From: Pseudomonadota bacterium
GTDB taxonomy: Bacteria; Bdellovibrionota; Bacteriovoracia; Bacteriovoracales; Bacteriovoracaceae
Direction of reading: 5' to 3'
Length of the DNA stretch: 64,000 nt
Assembly (NCBI GenBank): GCA_027487515.1
Contig: JAIYDL010000003.1
Coordinates: forward strand, 61,638 to 125,637
How positions within the stretch are numbered: the first letter of the stretch is position 1; each line of letters opens with the position of its first letter. Both the position numbers and the translations under genes were made by a program. The notes beneath the pieces were generated by a model, which made no database searches, was not told the DNA's origin, and saw only the letters and a program-made list of their open reading frames with translations. This document shows, one piece after another, positions 28,161 to 38,942 of this stretch.

Positions 28161-29774
28161 ATGACACAGCATTTCCCGTTTAATCATTTTCTGAGGCTCG
28201 ATGGCACCCCCGAACCAACAAGCATAAACTTAAACGAGATGCAGCCAGTCATTTTGGAACACACACACAAGACGGTCACGTCAGCTGCAAATGATAACAA
28301 AAGCCTAGCTTCAGAATTTACAACGGAAGAATTTAAAACGATAAGTGACGCACTGCTTGATCGGCTAAAAGATTTAATAAATCCAAATAAATTTCATGCC
28401 TATTTTGCTAACGCGTTCACGATTAGCAGTATTAAGCAAAATGTGGTTGAGGTTGTAGTCACGACAGGTTTTATCAAAAAAATGATTGAGACCCATTACT
28501 TAGAATCTATTAAACAAGTTTTGTTTGAGATCCTGGGGAAAGACTACAATATTGAGATTCATGTTCTAGGACAGCAGAATGCTTCGGCACAAGCCTCACT
28601 AGAGGCTGCTGCTTCTCAAGCAACAAGTAAAAGTCATAAAAAATCTGAATCGGTAAAGAGCACATCGTTTTTCATCGATGAGCTTGAACCCACTAAGGAA
28701 GATCTTTTTAAGGCGATAGACTCTCAAGTTATTGAGCATCAAAACGGGAACAGCTCAACGCAAATTGATCTAACTAAGACCTTTGCCAATTTCATTACAG
28801 GGCCCTCGAACAACATCGCACATGCCCTGGCACTGGCCGTCTCAAAGGATCCGGGAAAGACCTACCCTGCTCTGTACATCTATGGGAACTCTGGCCTCGG
28901 AAAAACTCACCTCATTCACGGAATTGCTAATTTCGTGAGCTCGAACCGACCGAGCATGAGAATATGTCTCACATCGGCCAACAGATTTATGAATGAAATG
29001 GTCGATTCTATAAAGAAGAATCAGTCATTCGAATTCAAGAAACACTACACGGAAAATACAGACATTCTCATCATCGATGATATCCACGAGTTAAAGAATA
29101 AAACCACGACTCAGGAAATGTTCTTCCACATCTTCAATGAACTTATCAGCAAGGGGAAACAGCTCGTTTTTACGTCTGATAAGACCCCAAAGGAAATTGA
29201 TGGAATTGAGGAGAGAATACGGACGCGTCTCTCCTCTGCTTTGCCTGTGGAGATTCAGCAACCCGACCTTGAAACACGGATTGCGATTCTGAAGAAAAAA
29301 GCCATAGAAAAAGACGTTTACCTTAGTGACGATGTCGTAAACCTCGTGGCCAAGTGTGTGAAGAGTAACATACGGGAACTCGAGGGCTGTCTGATTAAGC
29401 TTGGGGCAGTGACGTCGATTCTGAAAGTCGACATCGACATGGAAGTGGCGCGGGAGCATTTAAAGTTAAATGAAGAACTTGAAAATCAAAAACATGTCAC
29501 CATAGAAACCATCACAAAAACGGTTGCAAACTACTATAAAATTCCGTTGGGCGATATTCGTGGCAAGGCAAAGACTAAAGAGGTTGCACTGCCTCGCCAA
29601 GTAGCAATGTTTTTAGTTAGTAAAATGTTAAAACCAACGCTTAAGGAAAATGGACATTTCTTTTCTGGCAGAGATCACTCTACGGTCTTGCATGCCATTA
29701 AAACGATCAGTGACCGCATAAAGAACGACGCACAGCTTGCTCAGCAAGTCCTAGACATAGAAAAACAGCTCTAA
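28161..29774 (+). CDS. dnaA: Chromosomal replication initiator DnaA
   Basis: This protein has 537 residues from ATG 28161. A TTG at 28089 would give 561 but lies inside a hairpin. DnaA opens the origin and recruits helicase. Domain I is at about residues 60-136, preceded by an unusually long N-terminal tail of about 55 residues. Domain II is a Ser/Ala/Lys-rich linker. Domain III is the AAA+ ATPase with Walker A GNSGLGKT (242-249) and Walker B ILIIDDIHEL. Domain IV holds the DNA-binding signature GRDHSTVLHA. It is longer than the typical 450-470 residues because of the tail and linker. The start remains uncertain. Confidence 0.95.
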   Translation: MTQHFPFNHFLRLDGTPEPTSINLNEMQPVILEHTHKTVTSAANDNKSLASEFTTEEFKTISDALLDRLKDLINPNKFHAYFANAFTISSIKQNVVEVVVTTGFIKKMIETHYLESIKQVLFEILGKDYNIEIHVLGQQNASAQASLEAAASQATSKSHKKSESVKSTSFFIDELEPTKEDLFKAIDSQVIEHQNGNSSTQIDLTKTFANFITGPSNNIAHALALAVSKDPGKTYPALYIYGNSGLGKTHLIHGIANFVSSNRPSMRICLTSANRFMNEMVDSIKKNQSFEFKKHYTENTDILIIDDIHELKNKTTTQEMFFHIFNELISKGKQLVFTSDKTPKEIDGIEERIRTRLSSALPVEIQQPDLETRIAILKKKAIEKDVYLSDDVVNLVAKCVKSNIRELEGCLIKLGAVTSILKVDIDMEVAREHLKLNEELENQKHVTIETITKTVANYYKIPLGDIRGKAKTKEVALPRQVAMFLVSKMLKPTLKENGHFFSGRDHSTVLHAIKTISDRIKNDAQLAQQVLDIEKQL

Positions 29775-29848
29775 CCATCCTCACCGATTCAAGCCGTATG
29801 CATTGAGACCTAACGTCGGAATTCCATTCCTATTGGACGAATACGTTT

Positions 29849-29857
29849 TGTGGAAAT
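29849..29857 (-). promoter_or_regulatory. Weak DnaA box
   Basis: The minus strand reads ATTTCCACA, two mismatches from TTATCCACA. It is listed because it lies about 90 bp from the perfect pair; its significance is uncertain. Confidence 0.3.
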
Positions 29858-29942
29858 GTATAACAGAAAACCAAGAACAGTGGTTTTAATGAAATCCATA
29901 ACTATAGGAACACTGAAGTGCCCACTAATTAACAGTATCAAC

Positions 29943-29964
29943 TGTGGATAAAATGTTATCCACA
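29943..29964. promoter_or_regulatory. Inverted pair of perfect DnaA boxes
   Basis: TGTGGATAA (29943-29951) and TTATCCACA (29956-29964) are both exact consensus boxes, facing each other with a 4-bp AATG spacer. They form a perfect inverted repeat that may seat a DnaA dimer at the origin. Confidence 0.85.
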
Positions 29965-30151
29965 TCACTTCTGTTAACAATGTGCATAGATTTGTGGAGC
30001 AATTGACTACTCAAGAATGAATATATTAGGAATAGGTTTAGGTATGTTCTACCAATTAACAGGTAGCAGCTAGTGGCCGTGGAAAAAGAGAGTCTTGCTA
30101 ACAATTAGCCCATAATATACGAATAAGTTTTTCGGGAAGCAGTGTACTCTA

Positions 30152-30160
30152 TGTGGATGA
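30152..30160 (-). promoter_or_regulatory. Near-consensus DnaA box
   Basis: The minus strand reads TCATCCACA, one mismatch from the consensus. It directly abuts repeat copy 8, which starts at the next base. Confidence 0.5.
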
Positions 30161-30175
30161 AGCCCCTCTAGGGCC
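30161..30175 (-). repeat. Origin-region 15-bp repeat, copy 8 (oriC)
   Basis: The minus strand reads GGCCCTAGAGGGGCT, 12 of 15 positions matching. It is non-coding and directly adjacent to a DnaA box. Confidence 0.5.
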
Positions 30176-30284
30176 GGCATAAGTACTTAAATTAATGAGA
30201 ATGGGGTGAATGTATCAACTCTATCCCAGCTATTACCATAATAAGAATATTAAATACATATTATGAAAGGGAGAGAAAAGAATT

Positions 30285-30299
30285 GCTCCTACAGGGGCA
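30285..30299 (+). repeat. Origin-region 15-bp repeat, copy 9 (oriC)
   Basis: GCTCCTACAGGGGCA matches 14 of 15 positions. It is non-coding, just after the most AT-rich part of the origin region and 58 bp before the dnaN start. Confidence 0.7.
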
Positions 30300-30337
30300 C
30301 TATGCTTGATTAAATGATCCCTTGAAGTTAAAACTTT

Positions 30338-30351
30338 GTCCTACCGAGGAC
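30338..30351 (+). promoter_or_regulatory. Hairpin covering the dnaN ribosome-binding site
   Basis: GTCCT-ACCG-AGGAC is a perfect 5-bp stem with a 4-base loop. The right arm contains GAGGA, the Shine-Dalgarno sequence for dnaN, so folding would mask ribosome binding. Confidence 0.4.
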
Positions 30352-30356
30352 CACCT

Positions 30357-31469
30357 ATGAAGTTAACTATCCAATCTCAGATTCTAAGAGATGCCATAAA
30401 TAAAGTTTTATCAGTCGTCGATAAAAAGAACTCAAGACCGATCCTAACAAATTGCTTGCTCAAAGCTCAGGGCAAAAAGATAGAAATCATCGCCACCGAC
30501 CTAGAGGTTTCTGCGAAGATTCTTTTGAATGCACAGGTTGAAGTTGAGGGCAGCTTTTGTATAAACAGTAAGAACATCGCAGATATCCTTCGAGAGCTCC
30601 CAAATGACGATCTCCTCTTGCGTGTTGAGGGGAATAATCTTTTGCACTTGAGTTGTAAAAACATCAGTTACTCACTGCTCATAATTAATCCAGACGAATT
30701 TCCCACACTAAGTTTTCAGAATCAAACCTCTGAGTTTAGGCTTAAGACAAAACAAGTTGCCCACATCATCAATAAGACATCGCACGCGATTTCGACGGAC
30801 GAAACGAGGTTGTATTTGAATGGGATTTATCTTCAGATGACCGATTCGAAGCTCCGAGCTGTTGCCATTGACGGTCATCGCTTGGCACTACTTGATACCC
30901 ATGAATTCATTGGGGAGAATAAGTTTTTAGTTGATGGAGTCATTGTTCCAAGAAAAGGGATCTCAGAATTAAAGAAGATTGCAGACACTTACCCCGACGA
31001 TGAAATCTCGATCTCGCTCGACGATTCGTTCATGTTTGTAAACGCACGAAACGAGTACTATCTTTCGATCCGACTCATCGCTCGAGAATATCCAAAATAT
31101 CAGACAGTCATTCCTTCAAAAACCACGAATCGATTTTACATAGATAGGAACGCCATTTTAACTGCGGTTAAGAGGATTAAAATCCTTTCGAACGAAAAGA
31201 CAAACGGAGTGAAGCTCAACATTCAAAAGAACGAACTCATCGTGTCTACGAACCATCCAGCGTTGGGCCAGGCAACGGAGACACTAGCTATAGCCTATGA
31301 AGGGAAAGCTACGGAGATTGGTTTTAATGCGAAGTACCTCATCGAAAGCCTCTCTGTGCTCAACGAAACTGACGTGACCTTCGAATTCAATAATGAGCTT
31401 AGCCCGGTCGTGATCAAGGCCGATGACCTGCCGGAGTTTTTAGGTATCATCATGCCTCTTAAGCTCTAA
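30357..31469 (+). CDS. dnaN: DNA polymerase III beta sliding clamp
   Basis: This 370-residue protein has three clamp domains. It starts at ATG 30357, chosen because GAGGA lies seven bases upstream and the protein then begins MKLTIQSQILRDAINKV, as clamps do. A TTG 21 bases upstream is in frame but has no support. It ends in IIMPLKL, close to the usual C-terminal IMPMRL. It forms a ring on DNA that tethers the polymerase and repair enzymes. It is followed by recF at three bases. Confidence 0.97.
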   Translation: MKLTIQSQILRDAINKVLSVVDKKNSRPILTNCLLKAQGKKIEIIATDLEVSAKILLNAQVEVEGSFCINSKNIADILRELPNDDLLLRVEGNNLLHLSCKNISYSLLIINPDEFPTLSFQNQTSEFRLKTKQVAHIINKTSHAISTDETRLYLNGIYLQMTDSKLRAVAIDGHRLALLDTHEFIGENKFLVDGVIVPRKGISELKKIADTYPDDEISISLDDSFMFVNARNEYYLSIRLIAREYPKYQTVIPSKTTNRFYIDRNAILTAVKRIKILSNEKTNGVKLNIQKNELIVSTNHPALGQATETLAIAYEGKATEIGFNAKYLIESLSVLNETDVTFEFNNELSPVVIKADDLPEFLGIIMPLKL

Positions 31470-31472
31470 CGG

Positions 31473-32588
31473 ATGGTCTTGGAAAAAGAAAGCTGTTGGA
31501 AACTGCAAAAATTACAAGTCGAGAACTTTAGAAATCTTAAGGGATCTATTTTTAGTTTCGGACCTGGGATTAATTGCATTCTTGGTCAAAACGGGAATGG
31601 TAAAACGAATCTCCTTGAAGCCGTTTATTTCACGACGAACCGCAAATCATTCCGTAAAAACACAAGTTATGCACAGATGATCAACATTGAGGGTGCAAGC
31701 CCAGAGATTGTGATAAAAACGGTGTTTTCTGACGGTGTTGAAAACATTCCATACTCATTACGGATTACTGAATCAGCTGAAGAAAGATACTTAAATAACA
31801 AACTCGAAAAGCGGAAGTTCGTTACCTCTTCTGTTTTTATTAACCCTTTTGATTCCTATAGTTTCCATACGAGTGGTTCATTCCGCCGGCAGTGGATTGA
31901 TTCCCACATATCCCTGGGTGACCGTGAGTACCGTCAGGTTTTAACGAGGTTTCAAAAATCAATGCGCTTCCGGAACTCTCTCCTAGGTTACCAGGGCAAG
32001 GGATTGGCGGCGCAGTTGTTTGCCATCGACGATCAAGTGGCGGAATACTCCGCTCTGCTGACCCAAAGAAGGTACGAGTTTCTAGGGTCTATGAACCAGT
32101 TTATTACAGCAACCTTTCGGGAGATTTTTTCAGAAGAACATACGCTAGAAATGGCTCTCGAAAGTCTGTTCACTCACTGGGACAAAAAGAGAATCTTTGA
32201 TTTCTACCGTCACCAAGAGTCGGCGGACATAAAAGCGGGTATCACGCAGGTCGGTATTCACCGGGATGACTTCATTTTTAGTTTCGATGGACTCAATGCG
32301 TATGAGTTCTGTTCGTTAGGTCAGCAAAAAATGGCCTTTTTAAGCTTGATATTTGCCTATATAGAGCTTTTTCGATATAAATTCACGTCCTACCCCTTAG
32401 TTCTAATTGATGACGTTTCTGGCGAATTGGATGGCCAGAGGTGGAAAAACTTGGTTCAATATTTAGAGAAAAAAAGCTTTCAAGTATTGATTACTACAGC
32501 AAACGAGAACTTTGGGAAAGAGTTGGAAAAGATTCCGGCATCCAAGAAGTTTTATATAGAACATGGAACGCTCATAAACCATGGATAG
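31473..32588 (+). CDS. recF: Recombination mediator RecF
   Basis: This 371-residue SMC-like ATPase helps load RecA at gaps in the RecFOR pathway. The Walker A motif is GQNGNGKTNLLEA. An ABC-type signature region (CSLGQQKMAFLSL) and Walker B (YPLVLIDDVSGELD) are present. It starts three bases after dnaN, in the conserved dnaA-dnaN-recF-gyrB order. Confidence 0.93.
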   Translation: MVLEKESCWKLQKLQVENFRNLKGSIFSFGPGINCILGQNGNGKTNLLEAVYFTTNRKSFRKNTSYAQMINIEGASPEIVIKTVFSDGVENIPYSLRITESAEERYLNNKLEKRKFVTSSVFINPFDSYSFHTSGSFRRQWIDSHISLGDREYRQVLTRFQKSMRFRNSLLGYQGKGLAAQLFAIDDQVAEYSALLTQRRYEFLGSMNQFITATFREIFSEEHTLEMALESLFTHWDKKRIFDFYRHQESADIKAGITQVGIHRDDFIFSFDGLNAYEFCSLGQQKMAFLSLIFAYIELFRYKFTSYPLVLIDDVSGELDGQRWKNLVQYLEKKSFQVLITTANENFGKELEKIPASKKFYIEHGTLINHG

Positions 32589-32598
32589 GAGCATCTGA

Positions 32599-35046
<2,448 letters not shown>

Positions 35047-35064
35047 TTAGTTTAAGGAAGAATT

Positions 35065-37551
35065 ATGGCCATTGACGATAATAGCCCTCAACCAAATCAC
35101 GGAAACATATCCCCTCTTCTTATCCAGGACGAGATGCGGAACTGCTACCTTGACTATGCCATGTCTGTCATCGTCGGCCGTGCGCTCCCAGATGTGCGTG
35201 ACGGATTTAAACCCGTTCATCGGCGCATCCTCTTTGCGATGCACATGCTCAATAACTATCACAACCGGCCCTACCTTAAGTCAGCGCGGATTGTTGGTGA
35301 CGTCATCGGTAAGTACCACCCCCACGGGGACTCTGCAGTGTACGGGGCGCTTGTTCGACTAGCTCAGGACTTCTCGATGCGATATCCGATCATCGATGGC
35401 CAAGGGAACTTCGGCTCCATTGACGGGGACAGTGCAGCAGCCATGCGTTACACCGAATCTCGGATGCACAAACTCGCCAACGATCTCCTCGGGGACATCG
35501 ATAAGGAGACGGTTGATTGGCAGGATAACTACGATGGGTCTCTGCAAGAACCCACTGTCATGCCGACGAAGATCCCGAACCTTCTGATCAACGGGTCTGC
35601 GGGGATTGCGGTTGGTATGGCGACCAATATCCCGCCTCACAACCTGAGTGAAGTCATGGATGGTCTCCTCGCGATACTAGATAATCCGAACCTTACCGTA
35701 CACGACCTCATTAAAATTATTCCAGGTCCAGATTTTCCGACCTCCGGGTCAATCCATGGTACGGCGGGGATCCAGCAGGCTTACCACACAGGAAAAGGCG
35801 TCATCCAAATCCGAGCGAAGGCCGACATCGAAATCGGAAAAAACGACAGAGAGAAGATCGTCATCACCGAGATCCCGTATCAGGTGAACAAGGCGAAGTT
35901 AATTGAGAAGATCGCCGAACTCGTTACTGAAAAAGCGATCGAAGGTATCTCCGACATCCGTGACGAATCCTCGAGAGAGGGCATCCGAGTTGTGATCGAT
36001 GTGAAGCGCGGCGAACAAGGCGCGGTCATCCTCAATCGCCTCTACAAGCAGACCCAGATGCAGGTCTCGTTCGGGATCATTTTCCTTTCGATCTACAACG
36101 GCCAGCCTCGAGTCATGAATCTCAAAGAGATGCTCCAGTGCTTTGTCGAGCATCGCCGAGAAGTCGTGATTCGGCGGACCACCTACGAGTTGAAAAAAGC
36201 TAAGGAGCGCGCCCACATCCTCGAGGGACTCAAGATCGCCGTCGAGAACATCGACGAAATTGTTGAGATGATCAAGAAAGCCGAGGGACCTGCCCAGGCC
36301 AAAGATCAGCTCATGAGTCGGTTCGTGATGTCGGCGATCCAGGCCCAAGCCGTGCTCGACATGCGGCTCCAAAGGCTCACGGGTCTTGAGCGCGATAAGA
36401 TCGTTGCGGATTACGAAGCCATCATGAAAGAGATCGCAAGGCTCGAGGGAATCCTAGGTTCTGAGACGCAGATAAAAGATATCATTCGCGGAGAATTCGT
36501 TGAGATCCGTGAAAACTACGGAGACACTCGCCGCACTGAAATCATCGCTCAGGCGGATGAGATTCAGATGGAAGACCTCATCAAGAACGAAGAAGTCATC
36601 GTGACGATCACGCAGAAGGGCTACCTTAAGCGAATGGCCAAGGATACGTACCGGTCACAGAAACGTGGCGGCAAGGGTGTCAAGGGCGCTGACCTCGATG
36701 ACGACTTCTACACTTCAATCTTCACCGCTGACACGCATGATACGCTCATGATTTTCACAGACAAGGGGACCGTTTTCTCGATCAAGGTCTACCAAATCCC
36801 AGAGGGCCTTCGGACATCGAAGGGCCGGAACATCGTGAACATCATCACGCTGCCGCAGGATGAAAAAGTGAAAGAGATCATCACCGTTCCACGTGAGGCC
36901 GAGGGCCACTACCTCGTCTTCGCGACGAAGCACGGAATCGTGAAGAAGTCCGAACTCTCGGAGTATAAGAATCTCCGTCAAAACGGTTTGAAGGCCATCA
37001 AGGTCGTCGACGGAGACGGGGTCCTCGGGGTTAGAATCACCGATGGAAAGAAGGACGTTCTTCTTGCATCTTCTGGTGGGAAGTCCATCCGATTCCACGA
37101 AGATGAATGCCGAGTTCTTGGTCGAGTATCTCAGGGCGTAAAAGGCATGACTCTCGAAGAAGACGAGGTCGTGATCGGAATGGAAGTCATCGACGAAAAG
37201 TCTGAAATCCTCACGGTAACTGCTCGCGGTTACGGGAAGCGCTCCAGCGCAGAGGAATATCGGACCCAGTCTCGTGGCGGCAAGGGTATCTTGGCCATGA
37301 AGCTGACGGAGAAGACCGGTGAAATCATGGGCATTCTTCCGGTGACTGACAAAGACGATCTCATGATCATCACTGATAAAGGTCAGGTCATCCGAACGAA
37401 GATCTCGGGCATATCACTCCTCGGAAGGAACACTCAGGGCGTCCGCCTCATCAACGTAAAACCGGATGAGAAGGTCGTTGCCGTGGAGAAAATCGCCGAG
37501 GCTGACGATGATTCTGGTGAGGGTGAATCTCCTGATACACCGGTTCAGTAA
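35065..37551 (+). CDS. gyrA: DNA gyrase subunit A
   Basis: This 828-residue cutting subunit carries its catalytic tyrosine in [10 protein letters not shown], near residue 130. The quinolone-determining segment is [14 protein letters not shown]. Ser90 is present, but Gly94 stands where E. coli has Asp87. The C-terminal domain has the GyrA box QKRGGKG, which identifies gyrase rather than topoisomerase IV, and a second QSRGGKG. An AAGGAAG ribosome-binding site precedes the ATG. The 3' end overlaps the next gene. Confidence 0.98.
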   Translation: MAIDDNSPQPNHGNISPLLIQDEMRNCYLDYAMSVIVGRALPDVRDGFKPVHRRILFAMHMLNNYHNRPYLKSARIVGDVIGKYHPHGDSAVYGALVRLAQDFSMRYPIIDGQGNFGSIDGDSAAAMRYTESRMHKLANDLLGDIDKETVDWQDNYDGSLQEPTVMPTKIPNLLINGSAGIAVGMATNIPPHNLSEVMDGLLAILDNPNLTVHDLIKIIPGPDFPTSGSIHGTAGIQQAYHTGKGVIQIRAKADIEIGKNDREKIVITEIPYQVNKAKLIEKIAELVTEKAIEGISDIRDESSREGIRVVIDVKRGEQGAVILNRLYKQTQMQVSFGIIFLSIYNGQPRVMNLKEMLQCFVEHRREVVIRRTTYELKKAKERAHILEGLKIAVENIDEIVEMIKKAEGPAQAKDQLMSRFVMSAIQAQAVLDMRLQRLTGLERDKIVADYEAIMKEIARLEGILGSETQIKDIIRGEFVEIRENYGDTRRTEIIAQADEIQMEDLIKNEEVIVTITQKGYLKRMAKDTYRSQKRGGKGVKGADLDDDFYTSIFTADTHDTLMIFTDKGTVFSIKVYQIPEGLRTSKGRNIVNIITLPQDEKVKEIITVPREAEGHYLVFATKHGIVKKSELSEYKNLRQNGLKAIKVVDGDGVLGVRITDGKKDVLLASSGGKSIRFHEDECRVLGRVSQGVKGMTLEEDEVVIGMEVIDEKSEILTVTARGYGKRSSAEEYRTQSRGGKGILAMKLTEKTGEIMGILPVTDKDDLMIITDKGQVIRTKISGISLLGRNTQGVRLINVKPDEKVVAVEKIAEADDDSGEGESPDTPVQ

Positions 37552-38329
37552 ACTTTTACTCCTGCTTGTGGCCCTGGGGTTGAATCACGCCTGTGACTTC
37601 ACCTCGGGCCTCAACCAAGACATCCTGACTGCTCAGCGACACGTTGATAACCAAGACTTCGCTAAGGCCGTAGAACTCTACGAAAGAGTTTTGAGAAAGA
37701 ACCCATCTCGGCTCATCAAAACCAAGATTAACTACCAGCTCGCAGAGATCTACTACCTCTACCTGGATGAGCAGGTGAAGGCCCTTAAGTACTATCAATT
37801 CATCGTGGATAACGTGGATGACCCCTTGTGGCAGGTGAAATCGCTGGAGAAAATGGCCGATATCAATTTCTCATTTTCGAAGAATTTCATGGAGTCGATT
37901 CGGGCCTATCAAGTCCTCATGCAGGTCAAGCCCAGGCTGAAAAACTACGACTACTACTACTTAAGAGTGGGTGAGTCGTACTTCGAGTTAGGCCGCTATG
38001 AGAAGGCCCGCGAGATTTTTAATCAGATACTGAATCAACCGACGAATCCCTATTATGTGGAAGCTTACAACCAAATGGGTCTCATTGAGTTCTATAACAA
38101 AAACTGGAACAAGGCAGTTGATTACTGGCTCGAATACCTAAAGCGGGAGCGGCGAAAGGACCAGATTGTTAAAGTTAAGTTTTTGATTGCAAATGCCTAC
38201 GAGTCGAATGAAATGCTTAAAGAAGCCTATAACATTTACTACTCACTACTTCCCTCCTACCCAAACCCAGAAGTCCTACGAGCTCGGCTGAAATCCCTCT
38301 ACGCCCGGCGGGTCGCAAGAAAACGTTAG
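37508..38329 (+). CDS. Putative TPR lipoprotein
   Basis: From ATG 37508 this protein has 273 residues. It begins with a basic region, then a hydrophobic stretch ([14 protein letters not shown]) ending in Cys29, a weak lipobox. The rest is helical with tetratricopeptide-type repeats ([69 protein letters not shown]). It overlaps the 3' end of gyrA by 44 bases, so it may be translated from the gyrase message. TPR lipoproteins usually scaffold envelope complexes. The specific role is unknown. Confidence 0.7.
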   Translation: MILVRVNLLIHRFSKLLLLLVALGLNHACDFTSGLNQDILTAQRHVDNQDFAKAVELYERVLRKNPSRLIKTKINYQLAEIYYLYLDEQVKALKYYQFIVDNVDDPLWQVKSLEKMADINFSFSKNFMESIRAYQVLMQVKPRLKNYDYYYLRVGESYFELGRYEKAREIFNQILNQPTNPYYVEAYNQMGLIEFYNKNWNKAVDYWLEYLKRERRKDQIVKVKFLIANAYESNEMLKEAYNIYYSLLPSYPNPEVLRARLKSLYARRVARKR

Positions 38330-38382
38330 ACCGTAGGTCATTATTCATTTATCTTAATTCAAAGATTTATCGGGGGATCCCC

Positions 38383-38574
38383 ATGACCAGTTGGCAAAAA
38401 GCTCTTGCGATCGCTCTTGGTCTACCCTCGACAATCATGGGTGTTTTTTTCGGTTTTCAAGAGCTTGTCAAGCATGGAGTCATAACCCAAGGGTGGGCCC
38501 AAGCAGCCTTAATTCTGGTTGTTCTTGTGATGCTCGTAAAAATGATTCAGGTTTCATGGAAAAAAAAGAAATAG
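38383..38574 (+). CDS. Small two-span AtpZ/AtpI-like membrane protein
   Basis: This 63-residue protein has two predicted membrane helices (ALAIALGLPSTIMGVFFGF and AALILVVLVMLVKMIQV) and a lysine-rich tail. It lies immediately upstream of an AtpI-like protein, atpB and atpE. Small two-helix proteins of the AtpZ type commonly occupy this slot and assist c-ring assembly. The assignment rests on position and topology. Its last 19 bases overlap the next gene across a run of eight A. Confidence 0.5.
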   Translation: MTSWQKALAIALGLPSTIMGVFFGFQELVKHGVITQGWAQAALILVVLVMLVKMIQVSWKKKK

Positions 38575-38933
38575 ACAAAAAATTTTACTACCTCTCAGCG
38601 ATTAATCTCGTGCCGGCGGTCGTTGTTGGTGGTGGTTTAACCCTCGACTCACTTGTTTTGGCAGGCGCACTTGCTGTTTTGGTCATTAACCACACAGTCT
38701 TGGTGAAGATCGTAAAATCCGTGACTAATTCAAGCAGTGACGGATCCGGCGACTCGTCGCGACAAATGATGCGAATTCTAGGGCTACTGCTCTTGAAATT
38801 CTGTCTACTCTTTGGAGTCGTTGCATTGACTTATATCTATAACAAGACGCTCATCACAAAACTCTTCCTGATAGTCTTTTTCCAATTGATAATTCAGGTC
38901 GTAAGTATTAAAAACAACTATCAAAATAGTTAG
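38556..38933 (+). CDS. AtpI-like membrane protein
   Basis: This 125-residue protein starts at ATG 38556. It has about four hydrophobic helices (AINLVPAVVVGGGLTL, LVLAGALAVLVINHTVLV, ILGLLLLKFCLLFGVVALTY, LFLIVFFQLIIQVV). The size and topology fit ATP synthase subunit I, which aids c-ring assembly and Mg uptake. It is nine bases upstream of atpB. There is no upstream ribosome-binding site other than sequence inside the preceding gene, consistent with coupling or frameshifting. Confidence 0.6.
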   Translation: MEKKEIDKKFYYLSAINLVPAVVVGGGLTLDSLVLAGALAVLVINHTVLVKIVKSVTNSSSDGSGDSSRQMMRILGLLLLKFCLLFGVVALTYIYNKTLITKLFLIVFFQLIIQVVSIKNNYQNS

Positions 38934-38942
38934 GACGCACAA

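Larger units (their letters stand above)
29775..30356. other. oriC: Probable replication origin (oriC), dnaA-dnaN intergenic region
   Basis: This 582-bp stretch has no open gene. It contains two perfect DnaA boxes in inverted orientation, one single-mismatch box, weaker boxes, two copies of the 15-bp repeat and AT-rich tracts (notably about 30232-30266) suitable for unwinding. Gene orientation flips near here: most genes run leftward to the left and rightward to the right for about 10 kb, as expected around a bidirectional origin. The dnaN promoter should also lie here. A short hairpin overlaps the dnaN ribosome-binding site. Confidence 0.8.

Noticed and set aside
36886..36901. parS-like sequence CGTTCCACGTGAGGCC in gyrA
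   Set aside because: The left half matches parS but the right half does not; with codons for Val-Pro-Arg-Glu it is probably coincidental.
38329..38339. GACC-GTA-GGTC hairpin after the TPR lipoprotein
   Set aside because: Four-base stem and no T run; too weak for a terminator call.
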